NCBI GenBank assembly: GCA_013360295.1 | Contig: JABWCL010000003.1 | Location: 62,001 to 126,000, forward strand | DNA length: 64,000 nt | Direction: 5' to 3' | Origin: Ignavibacteriaceae bacterium | GTDB taxonomy: Bacteria; Bacteroidota; Ignavibacteria; Ignavibacteriales; Ignavibacteriaceae | In this document: positions 15,791 through 24,103 of the stretch, piece after piece | Layout: every line of letters starts with the position of its first letter | How positions within the stretch are numbered: the first letter of the stretch is position 1 | The notes under the pieces: model-generated | The model's database searches: none | The model's input: the letters and a program-made list of their open reading frames with translations, nothing else | What the model was told of the DNA's origin: nothing | Position numbers and translations under genes: made by a program

Positions 15791-16783
15791 TTATTTGCTA
15801 TTATCGATAATAAGAGTATATGCTTCGTCAATAAACATTATTTTAATTTTCTTGACATTCTTTTTTATGAGAAAATAATTTTTACTAAAACTATAGTTTT
15901 CACTACGATTACCAGTATAGTTCGCCCAACTCTCATAAACGTCACAATACGGGGAATTTTTTTTAGTGATATTATACTTTCCCTCATCAATCATATTTCT
16001 TACAATAATATTGTCCTTTACCACAATACTTTCATTAGTTTCCGCATCGCAGATAGTGACCTGGTGGAAAGGAAAGCCGAAAGGACCATAAGCCCGCGCT
16101 ATAAAATAAAGCAAATTGTAATTATCCGGTGGACTATAGGAATAAGGTTGTCTTTTATTATCATAACGATATTCGTCAGCATCCCATACCTTCAAGTCAT
16201 CAATTTGAACAACCATTAAATGTTTAATATCTGGTTCATCGTCCCAACTGTCAAATTTCAATATGTATTGATATTTACTAAAAGCAAGTGATTTTGCTTT
16301 TTTGGCTAATTCAGTATCGCTGTTTTCAATTTCCAATACGCGTTTTAAATCATTTATACTTTCTTTAACCGGATAATTAAATTGCGAACGCAGATAAAAT
16401 GCTTCTGCATATCCAGAATCAATGGTAATTGCCTGGGAATAATCACGATATGCATTGTTGGAATCATTGGAATTGCGGTATAAGTTACCGCGCAATAAAA
16501 ACAGTTCTTTTGACTGGGGACTTAATTGAATAGCTGTTGAGTAGTCTTTGAGTGCGTCATTATAGAGTTTTAAAGAGTCATTAACGATACCACGATACTT
16601 ATAACCATTGAAGTCTTTTTTATTTTTCTGGATATACTTGCTTAAATCTTTAAGCGCTGATTTAAAATCACCAGAAAGAATTTTTGCGTTGATCTTATCA
16701 AGTTGGTTATTGCCTTTTACTTGCGAATTAGAAACCTGAGTTAATAATACTATCCCAATTAGTAAAAGTATTAATATCTTCAT
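15791..16783 (-). CDS. secreted TPR-repeat protein, cargo gene
   Basis: 330 residues. An N-terminal signal peptide (MKILILLLIGIVLLTQVSNSQ) without a lipobox Cys predicts export from the cytoplasm. Residues about 30-165 hold tetratricopeptide-like units (AKILSGDFKSALKDLSKYI, SLKLYNDALKDYSTAIQLSPQSKELFLLRGNLYRNSND, AYRDYSQAITIDSGYAEAFYLRSQF). The C-terminal half is beta-rich with many Tyr and Asn residues and no family that I recognise. Codon use is AT-rich compared with the core genes, consistent with acquisition as cargo. It lies just inside the left cargo repeat. Function unknown. Confidence 0.7.
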   Translation of the reverse strand: MKILILLLIGIVLLTQVSNSQVKGNNQLDKINAKILSGDFKSALKDLSKYIQKNKKDFNGYKYRGIVNDSLKLYNDALKDYSTAIQLSPQSKELFLLRGNLYRNSNDSNNAYRDYSQAITIDSGYAEAFYLRSQFNYPVKESINDLKRVLEIENSDTELAKKAKSLAFSKYQYILKFDSWDDEPDIKHLMVVQIDDLKVWDADEYRYDNKRQPYSYSPPDNYNLLYFIARAYGPFGFPFHQVTICDAETNESIVVKDNIIVRNMIDEGKYNITKKNSPYCDVYESWANYTGNRSENYSFSKNYFLIKKNVKKIKIMFIDEAYTLIIDNSK

Positions 16784-17230
16784 TTTATACTCCGAATATT
16801 TAACATGATGGATCGTTCTGAAAATATAATATTATGAGAAGACGAGTATGTATATTATGTATAACACAATCGTTGTAAACTATAGCTTAAAAGTACTAAA
16901 ATATTATTACGCAATATAATGATAGAGCGCGATATGATAAAAATGTATAATTATATGAATTATGAGCATGAATTGATTACCTTAGGTCATACAGAGAACC
17001 CCACACTAATTCACGCCATTAAAAAATGGAGGAGATTAATTAGCAGTGACAGGAACAGGTACAGTATCAGTGACAGTGACAGAGACGCGTGCGAGGGGTC
17101 TTTAGGAGAAGTTAGGGACTGGTGGGACTTTTGGGACGGATGGACGAAATTATTAGTAAAATATATAGTGATTGAAAATTGCTGGGGATTGCGTCCATGC
17201 GTCCAAGGGAGGTACTGAATAAGTTAAATA
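16784..17230. other. noncoding gap between the TPR gene and the TAC operon
   Basis: 447 bp. The AT-rich part near 16800-16920 probably holds the promoter of the TPR gene. Positions 17043-17146 are a repeat run (GTGACAGGAACAGGTACAG, TAGGGACTGGTGGGACTT, TTGGGACGGATGGACG). A 99-codon frame over this run is repeat-derived and I do not accept it as a gene. Confidence 0.5.
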
Positions 17231-17695
17231 CTATTCAGCAGCTTTATTGGGGTCCGTCGCAGTAACCATGATCAACTTTGATGGGTCAATAATGGGCATA
17301 AAAATGCCACGAAGATTCGTACTTTCCGTTTTCGATAAGAGTATGCCACGAGTCGTGGATAAGGAGATACTTATTAATGTTATCAGAAATTGAGACGGAT
17401 AAGTAATATTCCCTTCCTTTATGGTAAATGCCTCATTAAAATTATTAATGAGAAATTTGAAGCGGGTAATCATATGACAAACAATCGGATTTGGCGCAGA
17501 GTCGGCAGAAATGTCAACAATAATATCAATTCCGACGATTTTGTTTTCTACTTCGAAAAAGAATCCAGCTTCTATTTTGAATGGGAATTTTGTTTTATCC
17601 AGCGATGCAATATCTGGCAGATTAAAAATTACAAATTCTAAAGTTTGTATGTCAGCTATTGAAAACTGAATTTGGATTTGATTTGAATCAGGCAC
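17231..17695 (-). CDS. SecB-like chaperone of a toxin-antitoxin-chaperone system
   Basis: 154 residues, close to SecB length. SecB-like layout: an N-terminal strand with IADIQTLEFVIFNLPDI, a long beta segment (KFPFKIEAGFFFEVENKIVGIDIIVDISAD), a strand ITRFKFLINNFNEAF, a helix with ITYPSQFLITLISISLSTTRGILL, and a closing MPIIDPSKLI that parallels the RGTFPxLNLxPVNFDALF end of SecB. The GTG start overlaps the antitoxin stop by 8 nt (GTGCCTGA), so the two are translationally coupled. In TAC systems the chaperone protects an unstable antitoxin. The order toxin-antitoxin-chaperone is as in the mycobacterial HigBA-Rv1957 system. Family call is by pattern; no search was possible. Confidence 0.6.
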   Translation of the reverse strand: MPDSNQIQIQFSIADIQTLEFVIFNLPDIASLDKTKFPFKIEAGFFFEVENKIVGIDIIVDISADSAPNPIVCHMITRFKFLINNFNEAFTIKEGNITYPSQFLITLISISLSTTRGILLSKTESTNLRGIFMPIIDPSKLIMVTATDPNKAAE

Positions 17696-18188
17696 TGATT
17701 GCCTCCGTAGTATAAATAGTATCTTGTTTTGCTACAAGTTTTAATTTAGAATAATACTTCTTATCAGATTGGTGACCGGGTTTTAAAAAGCGATCTAAGG
17801 AAGGATTAACGACAGCAGGCTTATCTCTCCCGGATTCCGAGATCTTGAATATACTGATGCTATCTGACGGTTGAGAAGAAGTGTTTAGAACAAAATCAAA
17901 ATTATTCTGCAAGTCAAATGCAGTGTAGAGAATTTGGGTATTAGTTTTTGCTTCAATCTGAGCAATGGTTTTAAGAGTAAAATTGTGGCGACCTGTAAGC
18001 CATTTACTAATTTCAGATTCTTTTTTATCGAATAATGAAGCAAAATATTTTTGTTTGCTGTCGAACTGCGCCCTAATTATTTCATTCAGCACAGCAGCAA
18101 TACCCATAGAAAGCCTATTATAGTTTTTGATCTCCGGAGAGACGGAATCTAATATTTTTTTAAACCAATCAGCGGTATAATTTTTCAT
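17688..18188 (-). CDS. XRE-family antitoxin with C-terminal extension (TAC)
   Basis: 166 residues from the ATG at 18188, which has AGG 8 nt before it and lies 7 nt after the toxin stop. A Cro/C1-type helix-turn-helix is at about residues 30-85 (FASLFDKKESEISKWLTGRHNFTLKTIAQIEAKTNTQIL). Beyond it is a tail of roughly 70 residues ending YYSKLKLVAKQDTIYTTEAISA. In TAC systems such a tail is the chaperone-addiction segment bound by the SecB-like partner, and here the tail would fit that role. It likely binds and neutralises the upstream toxin and represses the operon. Confidence 0.7.
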   Translation of the reverse strand: MKNYTADWFKKILDSVSPEIKNYNRLSMGIAAVLNEIIRAQFDSKQKYFASLFDKKESEISKWLTGRHNFTLKTIAQIEAKTNTQILYTAFDLQNNFDFVLNTSSQPSDSISIFKISESGRDKPAVVNPSLDRFLKPGHQSDKKYYSKLKLVAKQDTIYTTEAISA

Positions 18189-18195
18189 TGTTGAC

Positions 18196-18654
18196 CTATA
18201 AATCAATTTCGAAATCGATATCTAAATAATCCTGAAGTTCGGTAATTTTAATTTTCAGTAAAAGAAGTTTTTTGTTAATAGCTTCCAATATTTTAACCGC
18301 AAGATCGAGTTCAGGTATCTCGCGAAGATTTTTAACAGTATGGGGTTTAACCCCTCCCCCGCCAATGATAATCGCCAAATCATCATATTTTAGGCAATAT
18401 AAACGCAAAGTACCCGAATCAAGGAAACGATAGACATAATTTGAACGCTGATATTTGAAGAAGGTGCTTTGAATTCCAAAATCAGCCATCTTATCTATTG
18501 AGTCCAATAAAATACCACAATTGCCGGGATCAATCGGATAATACTTCTCAGCAAATTCCTGAAAAAGAGACATTGACGAACCCGAAAAAATAACCGATAG
18601 AAAGAGCGCTTTATCGGATTTTTTAATTATTTCAAGTTTGAATTTTTTCTTCAC
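18196..18654 (-). CDS. RelE/HigB-like toxin candidate (TAC)
   Basis: 152 residues from a GTG start. The C-terminal half (YVYRFLDSGTLRLYCLKYDDLAIIIGGGGVKPHT followed by LREIPELDLAVKILEAINKKL) resembles RelE/HigB-superfamily toxins paired with XRE antitoxins in Bacteroidota, where a strand-turn-strand containing an Arg-Leu-Tyr unit is followed by a Gly-rich turn. Such toxins usually cleave mRNA on ribosomes. The N-terminal half is less clear. It is the first gene of the three-gene operon and lies 49 bp after the restriction gene's stop. Function is inferred mainly from operon context. Confidence 0.55.
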   Translation of the reverse strand: MKKKFKLEIIKKSDKALFLSVIFSGSSMSLFQEFAEKYYPIDPGNCGILLDSIDKMADFGIQSTFFKYQRSNYVYRFLDSGTLRLYCLKYDDLAIIIGGGGVKPHTVKNLREIPELDLAVKILEAINKKLLLLKIKITELQDYLDIDFEIDL

Positions 18655-18703
18655 TTATAAGTTAAGATTTCTTATGAATAAAAAAAATGATAAAAATCAC
18701 ACA

Positions 18704-21700
18704 TTAGTTATTTGGTAGAAATGGGATTTTATCAATTTCGTGCATTAGCCTGTCAGTCTCGGAAAGGGCGACGATGATTTTCTGATAGTGGAGGATGTCG
18801 TCGAAAGAGAGTACTCTCCCCTTTCTGTCTTTGAGCCATTTTTGTGCGGGCTGGTAGCCGCCGATGTAGAAGTTCCAGGCGACTTCGGGGACACCGGAGA
18901 AGTATTGAGCGCTGTTAATGTAAACTTTGCCGTCATCGTATTTTACTTTATCCACTGTGTTGAAACCTGTAACCGGAAACCGAGTGATTAAATTATTGAG
19001 AACAGGGCTCTCAAAAAGATGAAGCTGGCGGAGCTCACTGCCGAGTTTGACAAGCTGCCAGAATGTTTCTTTGTCTTTTGGATAAGGTATACGAGGGAAA
19101 TCGGATTTAAGAAATTCGATATATTTATTACGATAAAATGGCGAATATAAAATAGAATACAGATAATCAAGAATGTAAAGCGAATTAACAACAATGGAAT
19201 CTGATGATGAAATGTTATCTGAATTCAGGGTAAAAAAAGACGAGAATTTGTTATAAATATCAAGATTCATATTGGAGGTTTTATTTCCCTCAATATCATA
19301 AATATATAGTGGGAAAATACTATCTATGCTTACACTATCAGATCTTATATAACCATTTGGAATTATATATTTAGATAAGAAATAATATGACACTTGATTC
19401 TGTGGTGGTTGTTTGCTGACGGTCACAAAACCTATATTTATATCACGAATGAAGTGTTGCATAACATCATAACGACTACGCTCAATAAAATTTACGTCAT
19501 AATAAATAAATCTATTATCTAATGGACGATAAGATATGTGTTTTATATAGTCAAATGAAGAAGATGAAGCAACGTTTTTAACTTGATCAATTTTCCAACT
19601 ACCATTTTCTTTTAGATCATATTTCTTTATTAGATCAAATTTATTCAATGAGAAAAAATCATCTATGCGGCTTCTTAAAGTGGCTTCATTATCATCAATA
19701 ATGAAAGAGTCACGAGAAGTAACAACGCCGACACTTTTTATATTGAATAAATCATTAATGCTGAACCCTTTTGTGTACTCGGATTCAAGATCAAAATTCT
19801 TTTTGACCATAAAATACTTAGGAGGGTTAGACTGTATTCTACTGTATTGCAATGAACGAATTGAATTATTGAAAAGGAATTCATACTTAAGTTCTCTTTC
19901 ACCATACAGATCATAGTGATAAACTTCAGCTAGATCACCGGGCTTTTTATTACCAGTTTTAATGAAAAAATTTATAGATACACCCTGCTGAATATCGAAT
20001 ACGTTGACATCGGGGGAGCCATCGGGAGAAGTTTCTTTTTTCTTGCTGTTGCCGTGAAGATCAAGCGTATAAATTTTATCGTAGGTTTTGAGGAGATTCC
20101 AGCGCATACCGCGGAATGTTGGATTGTCAAGGAAGCCGTGTGGGTTAATGAATGCAAGAATTCCAATTCCATTCTTTTCGATATGGTATTGCGCGTAGCG
20201 GATGAATTTCACGTAGTCGTCATTAATCCATTTAGGGTTACGTTCTTTAAGTTTTTCTTTTCCGCCAGGTTCTTTTTTATAGTCTTCCATCAAGTTCATA
20301 ATCCACACGCCTTTGTTAGCGCTTTCGCCGCTGTATGGAGGATTGCCTGTAAGAACGAGCATAGGAATATCGCGTTTTATGTGGTTTGCTTCGTTTGCTT
20401 CGGTGCTGAGCCAGTTTGCAAAAAGGGTGCCTGTGTCGGGATGGTGCTCTTCGAGTGTGTTCGTTAAGAAAATACGGAAGCGCTGATCTTTGGTTGGTTT
20501 GAAACCTGTTTCAGTAAGCAGCAAATCCAATTTAAGATGAGCCATAGCATAGGAAGCCATTAAAATTTCGAAGCCATTAAGCCGAGGGATAAGATGATTT
20601 TCAACGTAATCGCCCCAGATACCCTCCTGCCCTTCAAACCGCTGATGAATAAGTTTTACGATTTCCGCGAGGAATGTACCTGTACCGGTGGCGGGGTCGA
20701 GGATTTGTACTTTATGTATTTCCTGCTCGTATTTCTTACCGTTCTGATCCAGTTTAATTTTAATCTTACTATTATCAGCGATACCCGCAGTAAGACCAAA
20801 TTCTGAGACAAGAATTTCGTTTATTGACCGAACAATAAAACTTACTACAGGCTGCGGAGTATTCCATACGCCGCGCGATTTACGGAGTTTGGGGTCATAT
20901 TCACTTAGGAAGTTTTCATAGAAATAAATAATGGGATCTTCTTTGCGGGTATCTTTACCGTAGTCTTTAAGAAGCTCGGCTACGTTACAAGCGAGGAAGA
21001 TTTCAACAAGGTCGTCCACAATCCAGCGAATACGATCATCGAGGTCAGGACCGGCAATATAGCCAAAGAGTTTACGGAGAAAGGGATTAGATTTAGGGAT
21101 AAGTTCGGCAGCTTCCTGGCGAGAGAAGTCGGGAATAGAAGGATCGTGAAGGCGTGCCGCGAACATACCGTAAACTATAGTCTGAGCATAAACATCGGCG
21201 AAGCTTTTAGGTGTAATATCGTGGATAAGGATTTCCCGAAAGGCTTTCATTTGGTCGGCGAGTGTACTGTTCTCGTCGGATTCCTGGTCGCTTGTCAACG
21301 CGCGGTTAATGACATCGGCGAGCAAGCGCGCCTTTGCAGCCATAAGCTGCGCAAGGCGGAGAGGACTTTTTATTGTCTGACCGATATTTGAACAGAAGTC
21401 AGTTAATTGTTCAGTAAAGCGTTGAAAGTTTTCAGGGAGAGCTTTAATTCCTCTTGAAGTTACTTTACCGATTGTGATTTGAGCGATAAGTTGTCCGGAG
21501 CGGTAAAAGTGGAAATCGAGATAGTCAGTAAAAATAATATTATTAAGTGAGGATTTGTAGCGGTCGAACTGTTCCTGATTACCTTGTTTTTTCTTTCCTA
21601 CGAGGTCTGGATCCCCTATGTCTTTTGCTTCGATAAAGCCAATGGGGATGTCTTTACGGGTGAGGATGTAGTCTGGAGCGCCGCATTTTTGGCGCTTAGG

Positions 21701-21832
21701 CTCATTTGTAGCCCTTATGCCGGGTACAAGACTTTCGATAAGCTGCTGAAGGTCGCCGCGGAAGGTATGTTCTGTGGCGTTACCGAGTTTGTACCTGTTA
21801 TTAATGCTGGATAAGTAATGTTCTAAAGTCAT
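18704..21832 (-). CDS. single-chain restriction-modification enzyme (type ISP/IIG-like)
   Basis: 1042 residues from the ATG at 21832 (MTLEHYLSSI); frames extending to 22015 add a Ser/Leu-rich tail that does not belong. The N-terminal PD-(D/E)xK nuclease is visible at about residues 48-75 (GAPDYILTRKDIPIGFIEAKDI). A helical coupler of about 250 residues follows. The N6-adenine methyltransferase has motif I DPATGTGTFLAEI and catalytic NPPY in VLTGNPPYSGES. The C-terminal part with NPKWINDDYVKFIRYAQYHIEKNGIGILAFI and GVPEVAWNFYIGGYQPAQKWLKDRKGR matches the type ISP specificity region. I see no helicase block between nuclease and methylase. It would cut unmethylated foreign DNA and protect the host copy. 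Confidence 0.88.
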   Translation of the reverse strand: MTLEHYLSSINNRYKLGNATEHTFRGDLQQLIESLVPGIRATNEPKRQKCGAPDYILTRKDIPIGFIEAKDIGDPDLVGKKKQGNQEQFDRYKSSLNNIIFTDYLDFHFYRSGQLIAQITIGKVTSRGIKALPENFQRFTEQLTDFCSNIGQTIKSPLRLAQLMAAKARLLADVINRALTSDQESDENSTLADQMKAFREILIHDITPKSFADVYAQTIVYGMFAARLHDPSIPDFSRQEAAELIPKSNPFLRKLFGYIAGPDLDDRIRWIVDDLVEIFLACNVAELLKDYGKDTRKEDPIIYFYENFLSEYDPKLRKSRGVWNTPQPVVSFIVRSINEILVSEFGLTAGIADNSKIKIKLDQNGKKYEQEIHKVQILDPATGTGTFLAEIVKLIHQRFEGQEGIWGDYVENHLIPRLNGFEILMASYAMAHLKLDLLLTETGFKPTKDQRFRIFLTNTLEEHHPDTGTLFANWLSTEANEANHIKRDIPMLVLTGNPPYSGESANKGVWIMNLMEDYKKEPGGKEKLKERNPKWINDDYVKFIRYAQYHIEKNGIGILAFINPHGFLDNPTFRGMRWNLLKTYDKIYTLDLHGNSKKKETSPDGSPDVNVFDIQQGVSINFFIKTGNKKPGDLAEVYHYDLYGERELKYEFLFNNSIRSLQYSRIQSNPPKYFMVKKNFDLESEYTKGFSINDLFNIKSVGVVTSRDSFIIDDNEATLRSRIDDFFSLNKFDLIKKYDLKENGSWKIDQVKNVASSSSFDYIKHISYRPLDNRFIYYDVNFIERSRYDVMQHFIRDINIGFVTVSKQPPQNQVSYYFLSKYIIPNGYIRSDSVSIDSIFPLYIYDIEGNKTSNMNLDIYNKFSSFFTLNSDNISSSDSIVVNSLYILDYLYSILYSPFYRNKYIEFLKSDFPRIPYPKDKETFWQLVKLGSELRQLHLFESPVLNNLITRFPVTGFNTVDKVKYDDGKVYINSAQYFSGVPEVAWNFYIGGYQPAQKWLKDRKGRVLSFDDILHYQKIIVALSETDRLMHEIDKIPFLPNN

Positions 21833-21986
21833 GAAATTAATCCTGTCATAAAGAGAACCCGCCGAACCGGAAAAAGGACTGAAGAAAAATGAATTATAAT
21901 TTAAATATAGAGATAAGGGCGGGATAATACAATAAAGAGGCAAAGCGATTGGAGCCTGGCGAGCTAAGTAACTGTCAGAGGTACGC

Positions 21987-22127
21987 CGGAAAAGACTGCC
22001 GATGCAAGTGCGCAAGGGCTGCTAAAAATAATGTGCGTTTGCATTTCTTATCAATTCTTTTTAGGGACTTGTGGGACGGTAGGGACATCAGGGACAGGAG
22101 AAGTATAAGGGACAGTGACAGTAAGAA
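21987..22127 (+). repeat. cargo-flanking direct repeat, right copy
   Basis: Partner of 15304-15444: 40 identical bases, a diverged spacer one base shorter, then 44 identical bases from 22063, and AAGGGACAGTGACAGTAAG in place of CAGGGACAGTGTCAGTAAG. Same orientation, 6683 bp from the left copy. Confidence 0.8.
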
Positions 22128-22484
22128 TGACGGGAATTAGAGGGAGATTGGACGGAGGGAATTAAGAATTGAAACCCATGGAGCGGGGACTGTAACGAAG
22201 GGGACGAGTGGGACTGGTGGGACGGGAGGGAATTATAATTTAAAAATTAAAACGATATCCAAAGAGGGCTGAAGGAACGGAAAGAATGACAGAATAACTG
22301 TAATAAGAGATTAGAATGGATAGGAGCAGGCAGGTAATCAAGGAAATTTTTAAGAAAATACTAATAAATTACTGTAAAAAAGTATGGAGAGATATAGAAT
22401 AAAGTATGAATAAAGATAACGAAACATGTCAAGTATTTTTATGTAATTTTTATAATTTTTTATTACAATTTATATACATTTTTA

Positions 22485-22559
22485 TTGACAAGATGATGTA
22501 TAATTTATAAATATTGTATTTGCTTAATGAAATTTGAGAAAAACATACGAATATCGTAT
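22485..22559 (+). promoter_or_regulatory. promoter-like site with palindrome ATACGA-ATA-TCGTAT
   Basis: TTGACA at 22485-22490 and TAAATA at 22508-22513 are 17 nt apart. A 6-3-6 palindrome ATACGAATATCGTAT is at 22545-22559, about 30 bp downstream, where a repressor could act. Bacteroidota promoters often differ from this consensus, so the promoter call is weak; the palindrome is plain. Confidence 0.35.
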
Positions 22560-22711
22560 ACCCGCGTAAATACAGGGCGGGAGGAAAACAAGTTACTTTT
22601 TTATAGATACCGTAAAAATGGTTTGAACATGTGAAAAAAAAAGTTAATTGGTGAAAAAACTTTTTTTAAAAATAATTTTGATGCTACTATTTAAATTTAT
22701 ATTATTGCACT

Positions 22712-22726
22712 TGTGTAGTATACACA
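22712..22726 (+). promoter_or_regulatory. operator-like palindrome TGTGTA-GTA-TACACA
   Basis: Perfect 6-3-6 palindrome 34 bp before the ATG of the 311-residue gene, with the same half-site and spacer lengths as the palindrome at 22545. Likely a repressor binding site. Confidence 0.45.
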
Positions 22727-22759
22727 GAGTGTTTAATTCGTAGAAAAACTAGATAAGGA

Positions 22760-23695
22760 ATGAAAATAAAAAATGAAGAACGCAGATACATACAGGCAGA
22801 GAGGAGCATAACAACACTCTACGCGAGCAGTGCTCTTGTAAAATATAATGATGTTTCTTTAGGCGATGTGCGGGAAATTTATTTCCCAAACAATTATGGA
22901 TTATTGGAGAAGCATGTACTTAGTTTCGCCGATATGGCAGCCAGCATTGACTTTCTGATCGCACTAAAGCATGACCTGAAAGCTTATTTACAGAACAGGT
23001 ACTACGCGAATGCTTGTCAAGCGGGGAAAAGGTGCAAAACCGGAAGGAGAAATATCATCCAGATAAATGGAGATGGGCGAACTCCCCCCTATCGTTCAAG
23101 TCTTGTCAGTGATGAAATCTTCGAAAGTTTAGAGTTAAAAGAGAAAGAGTTCTTAATTAGTTTTGAGCAGTTATGCTCTATGCAAGCGGAACGAATTGAG
23201 AAAAAGAAGCTGTATAAAGATTATCTTATTCCAAACAAGATAATATACCCGGGAGAAATCGAGGATGCAATTGTAGTGCCAGACAACTCAATTGAGATTT
23301 TCAAATGGAATGCGAACGAAACCCATCTAAAACAAACTTATGATTTATTGCATGAGTATAATCTTATACCTGATAATGATTTCAACCATTTTCGCAAATT
23401 TTTCATAATTATAGGATCAGCAGATGAACAAGCAACTAGAGAGAATCCGAAGGCTATAAGATGGGGTGGGCAAGTAAATGAGCTTGCGCAAATAATTAAT
23501 GGGCTGTGCGAGTCTTCACTGATACTGGCGGGAAAAAGGAAATGGGAAATAACCTGTAAGGCATTCTTTATTCCAGGGAAAAATCTCAAACCTTCATTAC
23601 TTTCAAAGGCGCTATCAAAAGGCAACAGCAGTACAGGAAGAACAATTGACGCAGTAGTGAATGAAATAAGAAAGCATATCCAGAATACAAATTAA
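22760..23695 (+). CDS. uncharacterised element protein (RteC-like C terminus, tentative)
   Basis: 311 residues, no signal peptide or membrane segment. The N-terminal half is helical and basic (KHDLKAYLQNRYYANACQAGKRCKTGRR). The C-terminal half includes ETHLKQTYDLLHEYNLIP, AIRWGGQVNELAQIINGLCESSLI and a closing FIPGKNLKPSLLSKALSKGNSSTGRTIDAVVNEI. The Trp-Gly-x-x-x-Glu-Leu-x-x-Ile unit resembles the C-terminal region of RteC-like proteins and related hypothetical proteins of Bacteroidota mobile elements. A palindromic operator lies just upstream. It could be a regulator of the element, but no function is proven. Confidence 0.65.
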   Translation: MKIKNEERRYIQAERSITTLYASSALVKYNDVSLGDVREIYFPNNYGLLEKHVLSFADMAASIDFLIALKHDLKAYLQNRYYANACQAGKRCKTGRRNIIQINGDGRTPPYRSSLVSDEIFESLELKEKEFLISFEQLCSMQAERIEKKKLYKDYLIPNKIIYPGEIEDAIVVPDNSIEIFKWNANETHLKQTYDLLHEYNLIPDNDFNHFRKFFIIIGSADEQATRENPKAIRWGGQVNELAQIINGLCESSLILAGKRKWEITCKAFFIPGKNLKPSLLSKALSKGNSSTGRTIDAVVNEIRKHIQNTN

Positions 23696-23705
23696 CCATT
23701 CTAAC

Positions 23706-23737
23706 AGGTAATAGAGGTAATATTACCTCTATTACCT
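23706..23737. promoter_or_regulatory. perfect 32-bp palindrome of GGTAAT units
   Basis: AGGTAATAGAGGTAAT is followed directly by its exact complement (23722-23737). Each arm contains the unit AGGTAAT twice, and TATTACCCC follows at about 23752, giving five related half-sites. With no loop it is a poor hairpin terminator, though TTTCC follows. Iterons or a cooperative operator seem more likely. Confidence 0.55.
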
Positions 23738-23793
23738 TTCCTACACCCAACTATTACCCCCCAACTCAGTATATATTCTCAAATTTCATTAAG

Positions 23794-23812
23794 TGAATAA
23801 TGAAATTATTCA
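23794..23812. promoter_or_regulatory. operator-like palindrome TGAATAAT-GAA-ATTATTCA
   Basis: Eight-base arms with a 3-base spacer, 30 bp before the ATG of the 78-residue gene. A likely protein binding site in its promoter. Confidence 0.4.
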
Positions 23813-23841
23813 TTCTAATTTTAAATTAATTTGGAGAATAT

Positions 23842-24078
23842 ATGCGTACCGACGAAAGAAATGTTCTGATGAACTCCAAGACTTCTACATATATCCTTGC
23901 TGAATTGCATAAAAGAATTAGCAAGATAAATTCATCATATGAGAAGAAGATAAGCGAGAGCCAATACGACAGAAATAAAACGAAATTAATAAAGGAGCAA
24001 GTTGAATTTATCATCAGCCTGCTGAACATAATTGATTACGCCATGCTGACCACGGAAAAAACTTTAGGCATTGACTGA
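23842..24078 (+). CDS. small helical protein upstream of the recombinase
   Basis: 78 residues, predicted all-helical (ILAELHKRISKINSSYEKKISESQYDRNKTKLIKEQVEFIISLLNIIDYAML), charged, no membrane segment. GGAG lies 6 nt before the ATG. It ends 25 nt before the recombinase ATG, so the two are probably cotranscribed. Excisionase-like or accessory DNA-binding roles are common for such genes, but no helix-turn-helix is evident. Unassigned. Confidence 0.6.
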   Translation: MRTDERNVLMNSKTSTYILAELHKRISKINSSYEKKISESQYDRNKTKLIKEQVEFIISLLNIIDYAMLTTEKTLGID

Positions 24079-24103
24079 GACACAAATTAGACGAGGAGAA
24101 AAA

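Larger units (their letters stand above)
21833..22759. other. gap with cargo repeat, promoter-like and operator-like sites
   Basis: 927 bp between the restriction gene and the 311-residue gene. From left: presumed restriction-gene promoter, right cargo repeat (21987-22127), GGGACA runs (to 22227), then AT-rich sequence. This includes TTGACA (22485) with TAAATA 17 nt on, and two 6-3-6 palindromes at 22545 and 22712. No gene seen. Confidence 0.5.

Noticed and set aside
16919-17218. 99-codon plus-strand frame
   Set aside because: Its second half is encoded by the GGGACA-type repeat run, it has no ribosome binding site and composition is odd (many Trp and Asp from the repeat).
18704-22015. longer start for the restriction enzyme
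   Set aside because: The extra 61 residues before the ATG at 21832 are rich in Ser, Leu, Tyr and Phe, overlap the cargo repeat and do not belong to the family.
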